A stretch of DNA of 64,000 nt, taken from assembly GCA_017307955.1 (NCBI GenBank), contig JAFKFV010000010.1, positions 124,001 to 188,000 of the forward strand, written 5' to 3'. Shown here one piece after another: positions 46,490-54,796 of the stretch. The DNA comes from Allobosea sp. Its GTDB lineage: Bacteria; Pseudomonadota; Alphaproteobacteria; Rhizobiales; Kaistiaceae. The notes under the pieces are model-generated. The model saw nothing but the letters and a program-made list of their open reading frames with translations. It was not told the origin of the DNA and made no database searches. Position numbers and translations under genes: made by a program. Positions within the stretch are counted from its first letter, which is position 1; every line of letters starts with the position of its first letter.

Positions 46490-47496
46490 TTGCTGCCGTC
46501 CGGAACGAGGACATGGTCGCCGGGACGAAGCCCGGTGAGGATTTCGATGCGCGCGTCGCCGCCGCTATCGCGCCGCTCGCCGAGGATCACCGCCACTTCG
46601 GCGCCATCCGCGAGGCGGACATAATCGACGCCGTGGCGGGAGGAGAGCGCGGCGACCGGCACGAGCAGAGCATCGCGGCGGCCGACGGGGATGGTGACGA
46701 GCGTCCGCTCGCCGACGAAATAGTCGCCGATCCCGGCGACCTCGACATCGGCGGTGACGCGGCCATCGGTGATCTCGGGATAGACCTTGACCACCCTGCC
46801 CTGCAGCGCCTCGGCCTTACCGCTGCCGGACGACAGGCCGCGCCCGCCGATCGTGACGGCGTCGCCTTCATGGATCGAGGCGGCGTGACGCTCAGGCAGC
46901 GAGAGGCGGAGATAATACTGGCCGCTGGCGACGCGGGCGATCTCGTCGCCTGCCAGCACCACGGAGCCCTGCGTCACCGGCACCGTCAGGACGCGGCCGG
47001 CGGCCGGGGCGAGGACATCGCCCTCGCGGCTCTGCTGATCGACGACGGCGAGCGCCGCCTGGGCCGATGCGAGCTGGCTGGTCGCGACATCATGGGCGGT
47101 GGTCGCCTGGTCGAGCTGGCTCTGGCTCGTCACGCCCTTGGCAAGCAACTGTTTCGCCCGGTCGAGATCGGCCACCGCCTTGGCGAGGCTGGACGTCGCC
47201 TGGCGGACATTGGCCTCGGCGGCATCGCGCTGCAGCGCCAGCTTGTCGTCGACGACACGTGCGATGACCGCTCCCGCCGCGACCTCGCTGCCCTCGGTGA
47301 CGGAGACGGATTGCAGCGTGCCGCCGATCCGGGCCCGCGCCGGGACGACGGTGCGGGCGCGGACCTCGCCGAACACCGCCTTCATTTCAGGGATCGAGAC
47401 CGGCTCGACGGTGAACTCCGCCGCGCGGGCGGCCGTGGCCGTCAGCGCCACGACGAGCGCGAGGACGGAAGGCGCGATGATGCCGCGACCCGACAT
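46486..47496 (-). CDS. RND efflux periplasmic adaptor subunit
   Basis: 336 residues from ATG 47496 with GAAGGGAA upstream. Signal peptide ending near ATAARAAEF, no lipobox. Lipoyl halves around RIGGTLQSVSVTEGSEVAAG and VLAPAAGRVLTVPVTQG flank a coiled hairpin rich in Ala/Gln (DAAEANVRQATSSLAKAVAD); barrel and C-terminal part end in EILTGLRPGDHVLVPDGSK. Shorter than the AcrA at 8813. Lies 16 bp after the DUF2892 gene, same strand. Confidence 0.92.
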   Translation of the reverse strand: MSGRGIIAPSVLALVVALTATAARAAEFTVEPVSIPEMKAVFGEVRARTVVPARARIGGTLQSVSVTEGSEVAAGAVIARVVDDKLALQRDAAEANVRQATSSLAKAVADLDRAKQLLAKGVTSQSQLDQATTAHDVATSQLASAQAALAVVDQQSREGDVLAPAAGRVLTVPVTQGSVVLAGDEIARVASGQYYLRLSLPERHAASIHEGDAVTIGGRGLSSGSGKAEALQGRVVKVYPEITDGRVTADVEVAGIGDYFVGERTLVTIPVGRRDALLVPVAALSSRHGVDYVRLADGAEVAVILGERRDSGGDARIEILTGLRPGDHVLVPDGSK

Positions 47497-47512
47497 GGCA
47501 ATTTCCCTTCGA

Positions 47513-47716
47513 TCAGCGGAAGGCGCAGCCGGACCGCAGGCCGGCCCGCTTGAAGACGATCGCGGCCGGGCAGAAGCCGGTGAAGGCCGACTGGATGAGG
47601 TTGAGGCCGACAAAGGCGGTCAGCAGCAGCCACCACGGCGACAGGAAATGCGCGAGCAGCAGCGAAGCGAGAATGACGCAGCCGGCGAACACGAGAACGG
47701 CACGATCTATGGTCAT
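47513..47716 (-). CDS. DUF2892 membrane protein (YgaP-like transmembrane domain)
   Basis: 67 residues from ATG 47716. Two membrane helices (AVLVFAGCVILASLLLAHFL and WWLLLTAFVGLNLIQSAF) followed by the characteristic FTGFCPAAIVFKRAGLRSGC tail with two cysteines. In other bacteria this domain is fused to rhodanese (YgaP) or encoded beside sulfide/persulfide-detoxification genes, consistent with the ArsR regulator next door. First gene of the DUF2892-adaptor-RND operon. Confidence 0.88.
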   Translation of the reverse strand: MTIDRAVLVFAGCVILASLLLAHFLSPWWLLLTAFVGLNLIQSAFTGFCPAAIVFKRAGLRSGCAFR

Positions 47717-47789
47717 GGTGAAGCCCCTTGACGGCGGGGCGACCCGCGCCGCCCCCGACGGACTTGCACGTAACATTCAGAAGTTATAA

Positions 47790-47805
47790 ATTCAAGATCA
47801 TGAAT
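47790..47805. promoter_or_regulatory. Operator palindrome ATTC-N8-GAAT on the arsR start codon
   Basis: ATTCAAGATCATGAAT is symmetric at 7 of 8 paired positions and contains the arsR ATG (47800-47802). A TATAAA at 47785-47790 immediately upstream could be the -10 box of arsR (TTGCAC at 47764-47769 a possible -35, 15-bp spacer), so binding would block transcription start and translation start together. I recall ATTC-N8-GAAT as the type of site used by SqrR/BigR regulators. Confidence 0.7.
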
Positions 47806-48111
47806 GTAGCAGAAATGATCCCGGCCTCCGAGCGGGCCGCCGACCTGATGCGCAGCCTCTCCCATCCGCAGCGGCTGCTGGCGCTGTGCGCGCTCGGCGA
47901 TCAGGAAAAGACGGTCGCGGAGCTACGCAGCGAGCTCGGCATCGACCAGGTGCCGATGTCGCAGCAGCTGATGCGGCTTCGCGCGGACGGGCTTGTCGCC
48001 TCGCGCCGCGAGGGCACGACGGTCTATTACCGCATCACCACGCCCGAGGTGATCGCCGTGGTCCAGGCGCTGCACGACGCCTTTTGTCGACCGCTTCAGG
48101 CAGCGGAGTGA
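47800..48111 (+). CDS. ArsR family regulator, SqrR/BigR persulfide-sensor type
   Basis: 103 residues from ATG 47800 (a second ATG at 47815 is possible). Winged HTH: LMRSLSHPQRLLALCALGD, TVAELRSELGIDQVPMSQQLMRLRADGLV, REGTTVYYRIT. Only two cysteines: Cys30 in alpha-2 and Cys96 in the last helix, 66 residues apart, the spacing I recall for the sensing pair of SqrR (41/107) and BigR (42/108). No metal-ligand CVC of ArsR/SmtB. Divergent from the DUF2892-RND operon and probably its repressor and its own. Little room for a leader, so the mRNA may be nearly leaderless. Confidence 0.85.
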   Translation: MNVAEMIPASERAADLMRSLSHPQRLLALCALGDQEKTVAELRSELGIDQVPMSQQLMRLRADGLVASRREGTTVYYRITTPEVIAVVQALHDAFCRPLQAAE

Positions 48112-48121
48112 GGCCGCGCGG

Positions 48122-49102
48122 CTAGCGTCGCTTGCGGCCGGCCGAGAGCGCCACGGCTACGACGATGATCAGGCCGGTGGTCAGGTCCTTGAAGAACGGA
48201 TTGACGTTCAGGATGTTGAAGCCGTTGCCGATCAGCGCGAGCAGGAGCACGCCGGCGATGGAGCGCCAGATCGCGCCCTTGCCGCCATAGATCGACGTAC
48301 CGCCGAGGATGACGGCGGCGATGGCGTCGAGCTCCATGCCGACTCCCGCCTGCGGCTGGCCCATCGAGATGCGCGAAACCGCGATGACTCCGGCAAGGCC
48401 GGCCGCGAAGCCCGTCAGGCCGAAGGTGGCGATCTTGACGAGATTGGTGCGCACGCCGGAGAGGATCGCCGCCTCCTCGTTGCCGCCGACCGCGAAGACG
48501 CGGCGGCCGAAGGTGGTGCGGTTCAGCAGAAACATCATCGCCAGCGCGAAGACGACGAACACGATGACGGCGATGTTGACCATGCCGATGCGGCCGCGGC
48601 CGAGCCAGGCGAACTCCTCCATGCGGACGGGGATCAACGCGCCGCCGGTGATGAGAATCGCGATGCCGCGGAAGACCATCGAACTCGCCAGGGTCGCCAG
48701 GAACGAGTGGACGTTGAAGCCCGTGATGATGAGACCGTTGACGAGCCCGAGCAACAGCCCGACCAGCGGCCCCGCCACGATGCCGAGCATCGGATCGACA
48801 TTGACCGCGAGCCAGGCTGCCGAGACGCTGGCGACGCCGAACACGGCGCCGGCCGAAAGGTCGAAGCCGCCGCCGATGATGACGAGGGTCAGCGCACAGG
48901 CGATGATGGCGAGCGGCGCGCTCTGGTTGACGATGTTGAGGAGGTTGCGCGGGGTCAGGAACGAGTCCGACAGCATCGTCAGCCCCGCCATCAGCAGCGC
49001 GATGATGATGAGGATGCCGTAGCGCTGCAGGAAGGCGATCGCCCGGCGTCCTGCCGGAACCGTCGCCTGCGCGGAGCGGGCGGTGGAGGTGGTGCCGGAC
49101 AT
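48122..49102 (-). CDS. Sugar ABC transporter permease (RbsC/XylH type)
   Basis: 326 residues, about ten membrane helices. RNLLNIVNQSAPLAIIACALTLVIIGGGFDLSAG, VNGLIITGFNVHSFLATLA, and AVILGGTSIYGGKGAIWRSI are the family landmarks. Start overlaps the stop of the ATPase gene by one base (TGATG). Forms the channel dimer of the carbohydrate-uptake-2 transporter encoded with the next two genes; convergent with arsR, 10 bp apart. Confidence 0.95.
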   Translation of the reverse strand: MSGTTSTARSAQATVPAGRRAIAFLQRYGILIIIALLMAGLTMLSDSFLTPRNLLNIVNQSAPLAIIACALTLVIIGGGFDLSAGAVFGVASVSAAWLAVNVDPMLGIVAGPLVGLLLGLVNGLIITGFNVHSFLATLASSMVFRGIAILITGGALIPVRMEEFAWLGRGRIGMVNIAVIVFVVFALAMMFLLNRTTFGRRVFAVGGNEEAAILSGVRTNLVKIATFGLTGFAAGLAGVIAVSRISMGQPQAGVGMELDAIAAVILGGTSIYGGKGAIWRSIAGVLLLALIGNGFNILNVNPFFKDLTTGLIIVVAVALSAGRKRR

Positions 49103-50610
49103 CAGGCCGCTCCCATCTGCTTTTCGACATTGAAGAGGCGGAAGAGCGCATCCTCCACCGTGAGGGTCCGGCAGTCGGCCTCGCCGATGATGCGGCCGTC
49201 GCGCATCAGGTAGCCGCGATGCGAGAGGCTGATGACCTCTTCGAGCTCAGAGGAGATCAGCAGCACCGCCGCCCCGCCCCGCGCCAGCTCGACGACGAAA
49301 TCATGGATGCGGCGGCGGGCGCCGATATCGACGCCGCGGCTCGGCTCGTCGAGGATCACGACCTTCGGATTGCCGTAGACCCATTTCGAGAGCAGCACCT
49401 TCTGCTGGTTGCCGCCGGAATAGAACGCGACCTCGCCATCGATCTGGCCGGGGACGATGTTGAAATGCTCGATCATCTCGGCGGTGCGGCGGCGCTCGTC
49501 GCGCGGCTTCAGCACGCCGAAGCGCGAAACCAGCGAGAGATGCGGCAGCGACATGTTGGGCCGAACCGTCTGCACGAGGTCGAGCCCCTGCTTGCGCCGA
49601 TCTTCCGGCACGAAGGCGAGACCGCGCTGCACCGAGAGGCGCGGGCTGCGATCGTCATAGGCCGCGCCGCCGACGCGGACGGTGCCGGTCGAGGGATCGG
49701 CGCCGAAGATGGCGCGGGCGAGTTCGCTGCGCCCGGAGCCGACGAGGCCGATGAGCCCGACGATCTCGCCAGCCTTGACCTTAAGTCTGATGTCGGAGAG
49801 CCCGGTCGCGCTCGACAGCCCGGCGACCTCCAGCAGCACCGGCGCATCCGCAGCCGGCGCCGGTGGCAGCGGCGGAAAGGCGACGTCGGCCGGCTCGCCG
49901 AGCATCGCTTCGATGAGGCTCGCCTTCGTCTCGGCAGCGATCGGCCCGGTCTTCACGACGCGGCCGTCGCGCATCACGGTGACGCGGTCGGCGGTCTCCA
50001 GCACATGATCGAGGAAGTGGGTCACATAGATGACGGTCCTGCCCTCGTCGCGCAGCCAACGGATGACGCGATGCAGCTTGTCCGCCTCGTCGGCGGTCAG
50101 CGAGGAGGTGGGCTCGTCCATGATGATGACGCGGGCGTCGCGCGCGATCGCCCGCATGATCTCAACCTTCTGTCGCTCGGCGATGCGGAGGTCCGCCACG
50201 ACCGCGTTCGGCGAAAGGCCGAAGCCGCAGCGCTCGTCGAGCGCGCGGAAACGCGACTGCTCCGAGCCCGTCAGCACGCCGGCGCGGTTCTCCTCGATGC
50301 CCAGAAAGACATTCTCGGCCACCGTCAGCTCGGGAACGAGCTGGAGTTCCTGGTGGATCATCGCGATGCCGCTCGTCAGCGCGGCGCGCGGGGACCAATG
50401 GCCGATTTCCCTGCCGAAGACCGTCAGCGTCCCGGCATCGAAGGAATAGTAGCCGCCGACGACCTTGCCGAGGCTCGATTTGCCGGCGCCATTCTCGCCG
50501 ATCAGCGCATGCACCTCGCCGGTCGAGAAGGCCAGCGAGATGCCGTTCAGGATGCGGGCGCTGCCGAAGCTCTTCTCGATGCCGGACAGGCGGACGGCGT
50601 CTTCGGGCAT
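49102..50610 (-). CDS. Sugar ABC transporter ATP-binding protein (RbsA/MglA type, double ATPase)
   Basis: 502 residues with two nucleotide-binding domains. First: Walker A GENGAGKSSLGKVVGG, degenerate signature LRIAERQKVEIMRAI, Walker B VIIMDEPTSSL. Second: Walker A-like GLVGSGRSELARAIFG, signature SGGNQQKVLLSKW, Walker B VVILDEPSRGVD. Standard length. Separated from the binding-protein gene by 180 bp holding a palindromic repeat element. Confidence 0.95.
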   Translation of the reverse strand: MPEDAVRLSGIEKSFGSARILNGISLAFSTGEVHALIGENGAGKSSLGKVVGGYYSFDAGTLTVFGREIGHWSPRAALTSGIAMIHQELQLVPELTVAENVFLGIEENRAGVLTGSEQSRFRALDERCGFGLSPNAVVADLRIAERQKVEIMRAIARDARVIIMDEPTSSLTADEADKLHRVIRWLRDEGRTVIYVTHFLDHVLETADRVTVMRDGRVVKTGPIAAETKASLIEAMLGEPADVAFPPLPPAPAADAPVLLEVAGLSSATGLSDIRLKVKAGEIVGLIGLVGSGRSELARAIFGADPSTGTVRVGGAAYDDRSPRLSVQRGLAFVPEDRRKQGLDLVQTVRPNMSLPHLSLVSRFGVLKPRDERRRTAEMIEHFNIVPGQIDGEVAFYSGGNQQKVLLSKWVYGNPKVVILDEPSRGVDIGARRRIHDFVVELARGGAAVLLISSELEEVISLSHRGYLMRDGRIIGEADCRTLTVEDALFRLFNVEKQMGAA

Positions 50611-50660
50611 CTCTGATCCTCGTCTTCATGACCGGAGAGCGAATGCGCCCCCCGGGGGCA

Positions 50661-50753
50661 CGTCATGCCCGGGCTTGTCCCGGGCATCCACGTCTTTCGT
50701 GCTGCGGCGGCACCGCAAGCAAGACGTGGATGGCCGCAACGAGTGCGGCCATG
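50661..50753. repeat. Intergenic palindromic mosaic repeat
   Basis: A 93-bp cruciform array between the binding-protein and ATPase genes. Stem A GCCCGGG/CCCGGGC (50667-50685); long-range stem ATCCACGTCTT (50686-50696) with AAGACGTGGAT (50721-50731); inner stem TGCGG/CCGCA (50703-50717); stem C TGGCCGCA/TGCGGCCA (50731-50751). Closely similar 'ATGCCCGGG...GACGTGG' intergenic repeats are, to my knowledge, common in Hyphomicrobiales genomes. Likely reduces read-through or protects mRNA ends. Confidence 0.8.
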
Positions 50754-50790
50754 AGGCGCGATTGCTCGAAGCAGGTGGCCTCGGCTTGCT

Positions 50791-51792
50791 TCAGCCCTGC
50801 CATTCCGGCTTGTAGTCCGGATGCTCGTCGAGGGCCTTCTTGGTGATGATCGCCGGCATGTCGCCGCCGAGCTTCATCTCGTCGGTGAAGGCGGGCGTCG
50901 GCTTGCCTTCGAGGGCGTCGACGACGCCGTTCAGGGCATATTCGCCTTCACTCATCGGCAGCTGGGCGAGGGTCGCGTCCCACTTGCCGGCCTTGATGGC
51001 GTCGATGGCGATCTGGTTGGCGCCGCCGCCGATCAGGTAGAGCGAAGGCACGTCGAGGCCGGCGTCCTCGAGCGCGATCTCGGCGCCGACGAGGTGCTGG
51101 TCGGCGTTCGAGAGCACGACATTGATGTCCTTGTGCGCCTGCAGCACGTCCTGCATGCCGGCCATGGACTTGTCGGGATCGTAATTGCCTTCGACGGTCG
51201 CCACGATCTCGATGTTCGACTGCGGCTTCAGCGTGTCGAGATAGGTCTGGTAGCGCAGATTGTCGAAGGGATAGATCTTCTGGCCGATGATGATCGCCAC
51301 CTTGCAGGGGTTCTTGTCCTTGCAGAACTCGATCACGGCATCGGCCTGCGCCTTGGCGCCGATCGCCGGATTGGAGGCGACGGTCGTCACGAGACCGGGA
51401 ACCTGCGGCTCCAGCACGTCGAGCTTGGGTCCGATCGGGAAGAGCGTCGTCGCGACCTTGACCCCGGCCTTGGTGGCCTCCTCGACGGCGGCGGCGATTC
51501 CGACGCTGTCATTGGGGGTGATCACGATGCCCTGGAACTTGCCGCCGGCGACGATGTCCTCGACTTGGGAGAACTGCTTCGTGGCGTCGAACTCGCCGTT
51601 GAAGATCTCGACCTCGACGCCGCGCGCCTTGGCGGCCTTCTGGACGCCTTCCCAGATCGCCTGGTTGAAGCCGTTCTGGCTGGAGGCGGCGAGATAGGCG
51701 ACCCGGTAGTCCGCCGCCTGCGCGGCCATCGCGCCCATCGCAAGCGCGGCGGCACCGGCCGCGAGCTGGATCAGTCTCGATTTCATCGTCAT
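50791..51792 (-). CDS. Sugar ABC transporter substrate-binding protein (RbsB/periplasmic-binding type 1)
   Basis: 333 residues (ATG 51792; ATG 51786 is an alternative). Sec signal peptide RLIQLAAGAAALAMGAMAAQA; mature start DYRVAYLAASSQNGFNQAIWEGVQKAA; ligand-site blocks VITPNDSVGIAAAVEEATKAG and NINVVLSNADQHLVG-like. Preceded by 101 bp after the amidohydrolase gene. Ligand unknown; by context it could be a cyclic amide or its sugar conjugate rather than ribose. Confidence 0.93.
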   Translation of the reverse strand: MTMKSRLIQLAAGAAALAMGAMAAQAADYRVAYLAASSQNGFNQAIWEGVQKAAKARGVEVEIFNGEFDATKQFSQVEDIVAGGKFQGIVITPNDSVGIAAAVEEATKAGVKVATTLFPIGPKLDVLEPQVPGLVTTVASNPAIGAKAQADAVIEFCKDKNPCKVAIIIGQKIYPFDNLRYQTYLDTLKPQSNIEIVATVEGNYDPDKSMAGMQDVLQAHKDINVVLSNADQHLVGAEIALEDAGLDVPSLYLIGGGANQIAIDAIKAGKWDATLAQLPMSEGEYALNGVVDALEGKPTPAFTDEMKLGGDMPAIITKKALDEHPDYKPEWQG

Positions 51793-51893
51793 GGCATCTG
51801 CTCCGCTGTTGTTCCGAGGCCGCGGGTCATTCCCGGGCCGATGTCTGGAAGGCCGCTCGGCGGCTCTTGTGCTTGGGGGCGGCGAAAGCCGCC

Positions 51894-53126
51894 TCAGTCC
51901 AGCCGGTTCTTGTAGAAGCGCCCGCCGCGCATGATCGCCGGCATATGCGCGCCGTCGCCGGCGAGAAGCGTGATGTCGGCATAGGGATCGCCATCGACGA
52001 CGAGAAGGTCCGCCGCGGCACCCGAAGCGATCACGCCGATCTCGCCTTCCAGGCGGCAGAGCTTCGCGCCGACGAGCGTCGCCGAGCGGATGATCTCCGC
52101 CGTCGGCAACACGCGGGCGAGGATCTCGAACTCCATCGTGTGGTATTTCTGGAGTTCGCCGAGGAGATCCGATCCGAACGCCATCGGCAGGCCGGCTTCC
52201 TGCATGATCGCGAGCGACTCGAGCCCGGCCTCGCGCACCGTCTCGATCTTCGCAGCAGACTCCTTCGACAGGCCGAAGCGCTCGCCTTCGAGCGCAAGCC
52301 CCTCATAGGCGACGAGCGTCGGCACGGCGATGCAGCCCGCCTCGGCGGCAAGCCGCGCGGTTTCCGGCTGGATCAGGTTGCAGTGCTCAAGCGAATGGAC
52401 GCCGCATTCGACGGAGCGGCGGATCGCCTTGTCGGTATAGACATGCGCCGAGACATAGGTGCCGGCATTCTCCGCCTCATCGACGATCGCCCTGATCTCG
52501 TCGCGGGAATACTGGATCGAATGGATCGGATCGGTCGGCGAGGAGACGCCGCCATTCGCCATGATCTTGACGAACTTCGCGCCCTTGCGCAGTTCCTCGC
52601 GCGCGGCGAGCCGCACATTGTCGACACCATCGACGATGCGCCCGAGATTGCCGAGCCGCTCCTCCATCACCTCAGTCCGATCGTCGGTCCTGACGCGCTG
52701 GTCGCAATGGCCGCCCGTCTGCGTCAGGCCCTTGCCGGAGATGATCAGCCGCGGGCCGTCGACCACGCCCTGCTCGATCGCCATGACGAGTCCGAGATCG
52801 GCGCCGCAGCAATCGCGAACGGTGGTGAAGCCGCGCTGCAGGATCGTTTCCATGATCCGGCCGGCCTTCAGCGCAACCAGCGAGGACGGCGCCAGCGTGT
52901 TGGCCCAGCCGTCGACCGTCGTCGAGACGACATGCACATGGCAGTCGATGAGGCCCGGCATCAGCGTCTTGCCGCCAAGGTCGATCCTCTGGGCGGCGGC
53001 GTCGTGGATCGGCTGTTCGGACACCTCGGCGATCCGACCGTCGACCACGAGCACGTCGAAGCCGTCGAGCAGCTCGTCGCGGGCGGGATCGAGCAGCCGC
53101 CCGCCGGTGAAGAGGGTTGCGCTCAT
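51894..53126 (-). CDS. Metal-dependent amidohydrolase (prolidase/imidazolonepropionase-like)
   Basis: 410 residues from ATG 53126 (ATGA overlap with hyuB). TIM-barrel amidohydrolase: LMPGLIDCHVHV (HxH), the carboxylated-lysine candidate in KGAKFVKIMANGGVSS, YVSAHVYTD and GVHSLEHCNLIQ as further His ligands, and MAFGSDLLGELQKYH (Asp). Typical for Xaa-Pro or N-acyl amino-acid hydrolases of this superfamily. Likely processes the product of the hydantoinase pair in the same operon. A small GC hairpin overlaps the stop codon. Confidence 0.9.
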   Translation of the reverse strand: MSATLFTGGRLLDPARDELLDGFDVLVVDGRIAEVSEQPIHDAAAQRIDLGGKTLMPGLIDCHVHVVSTTVDGWANTLAPSSLVALKAGRIMETILQRGFTTVRDCCGADLGLVMAIEQGVVDGPRLIISGKGLTQTGGHCDQRVRTDDRTEVMEERLGNLGRIVDGVDNVRLAAREELRKGAKFVKIMANGGVSSPTDPIHSIQYSRDEIRAIVDEAENAGTYVSAHVYTDKAIRRSVECGVHSLEHCNLIQPETARLAAEAGCIAVPTLVAYEGLALEGERFGLSKESAAKIETVREAGLESLAIMQEAGLPMAFGSDLLGELQKYHTMEFEILARVLPTAEIIRSATLVGAKLCRLEGEIGVIASGAAADLLVVDGDPYADITLLAGDGAHMPAIMRGGRFYKNRLD

Positions 53127-54793
53127 TCCGCCGCCTCCGCGTGATAGCCATAGATCTCGGCGGCGCGCTCGGGCGTCAGGTAGCCGTTCTTGATGTCGTC
53201 GGCGATGGCCGCGGCGGACCGCTTCTTCGGATCGCCGAAGCCGCCGCCATTGCCGGTCACCACGCGCACGACATCGTCGGTGTTGAGCGGAATGTCGGTG
53301 CCGAAGGCATAGCGCTCGGGCGCCCTGCCCGGCCGCAGGACTTCGACATAGTTCGGCGTGCCGTCGAGGCCGCCGTCGACGCCCCATGGCGGGATGCGCG
53401 AGCGGGTGTAGCCGATGGAGAGGAAGTTGTTGTCGGCGCGGACGCGGTAATGGGTGTTGATGCCCTTGCCGCCGCGCCACTCGCCTTCGCCGCCCGGCTC
53501 GGGATTGAGCGCCATCTGGTCGACGGCGAGGCCGTAGCGCGCCTCCGCCACTTCGGCCGGACAGTTGAACGTGTCGCCATGGAAGCCGGAGAAGATCGCG
53601 CTGTTGCCGTCGCGGCCCTTCCAGGCGCCCCAGCCGCCGAGCTGCGGCTCGACGATCGTGTAGTGGCGGCCATGGTCGGGATGCGGCCCGCCGACGACGG
53701 TGCCGCAGATCGAGGAGAAATTGCCGGCCGGCACGAGACCGGGCAGATGCGGCGCGAGGCAGCGCAGCAGCAGGTCAAAGAGCCGGATCTCGACCTCCGA
53801 GTAATAGCCGAGCGCGCCGGGCTCCTCGACATGGAAGATCGTGCCCGGCTGCGTGATGACGCGGAGCGGCCGGAAGAAGCCGCCATTGCCGGGGGCCGCG
53901 GTGTCGGTCACGGCCTTGAAGGCGAGCTGCGAGGAAATCTCGACGCCCTCGCGGCTCGAATTCTTGGAGCCGGACTGCTTCGGGTTGTCGCGGAGATCGA
54001 TGATGAACTCGTCATCGGTGATCTCGATCGTCACCTTGTGGATGGCGCCGTCGTCCTGCTCCTCGGTGAAGCTGAAGACGCCCTTCGGCAGCGTCTTCAG
54101 CGCCGCGCGGGCGCGCCGCTCGCCGAGATCCATGAAGTCGACCAGCGACGCCTCGAAGGTGTCGGCGCCGTATTTCTCGATGAGTTCGAGGATGCGGCGC
54201 TCGCCGATCCTGACGCCCGCGATGCCGGCCCAGAGATCGCCACGCAGGAAATCGGGCAGGCGCGTGTTCACATAGAGGATGTCGAACACCGCCTGGTTCG
54301 GCACGCCGCCGTCGATCAGCTTGACCGCCGGGATGCGCACGCCTTCCTGGAAGATCTCGCGCGCATTCGACGACATGGAGCCCGGCACCATGCCGCCGAC
54401 ATCGTTCCAGTGCGCGATATTGGCCGTCCAGGCGACGATCCGGCCGTCCGCGAAGACCGGCAGCGCCAAGATCATGTCGTTCAGATGCGTGACGCCGCCC
54501 CAATAGGGATCGTTGGAGGCGAAGAGATCGCCGGGCCTGATCGTCTCGATCGGGTGCTTGGCGAGGATGCCCTTCACGGCCTTGTCGAGCACGCCGACAA
54601 AGGCCGGGATTCCGGCGCCCGACGAGGCGATCTCGCCCTTGCCGTCGCAGATGCCGGTGCCGAGATCGAGCACCTCATAGATGATGGCGCTCATCGAGGT
54701 CTTGCGCTGGGCGGCGAACATCTCGTCCGCCACCGCTTCGAGCGCGTTCTGGATGATGTCGAGCGTGACGGGATCGTAGCTCTTGTCGCTCAT
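53123..54793 (-). CDS. hyuB: Hydantoinase B/oxoprolinase subunit B family protein (pair 1)
   Basis: 556 residues. Partner of the following HyuA in ATP-dependent hydrolysis of a cyclic amide or carboxylation-type reaction. Metal-site motif NDPYWGGVTHLNDMILALP intact, then HWNDVGGMVPGSMSS, QEGVRIPAVKLID and the C-terminal GNGGGFGDPKKR. DPVTLDIIQNALEAVADEM opens the protein as in N-methylhydantoinase and acetophenone-carboxylase subunits. 3 bp after hyuA, overlap with the amidohydrolase. Substrate not deducible. Confidence 0.93.
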   Translation of the reverse strand: MSDKSYDPVTLDIIQNALEAVADEMFAAQRKTSMSAIIYEVLDLGTGICDGKGEIASSGAGIPAFVGVLDKAVKGILAKHPIETIRPGDLFASNDPYWGGVTHLNDMILALPVFADGRIVAWTANIAHWNDVGGMVPGSMSSNAREIFQEGVRIPAVKLIDGGVPNQAVFDILYVNTRLPDFLRGDLWAGIAGVRIGERRILELIEKYGADTFEASLVDFMDLGERRARAALKTLPKGVFSFTEEQDDGAIHKVTIEITDDEFIIDLRDNPKQSGSKNSSREGVEISSQLAFKAVTDTAAPGNGGFFRPLRVITQPGTIFHVEEPGALGYYSEVEIRLFDLLLRCLAPHLPGLVPAGNFSSICGTVVGGPHPDHGRHYTIVEPQLGGWGAWKGRDGNSAIFSGFHGDTFNCPAEVAEARYGLAVDQMALNPEPGGEGEWRGGKGINTHYRVRADNNFLSIGYTRSRIPPWGVDGGLDGTPNYVEVLRPGRAPERYAFGTDIPLNTDDVVRVVTGNGGGFGDPKKRSAAAIADDIKNGYLTPERAAEIYGYHAEAAE

Positions 54794-54796
54794 CGC

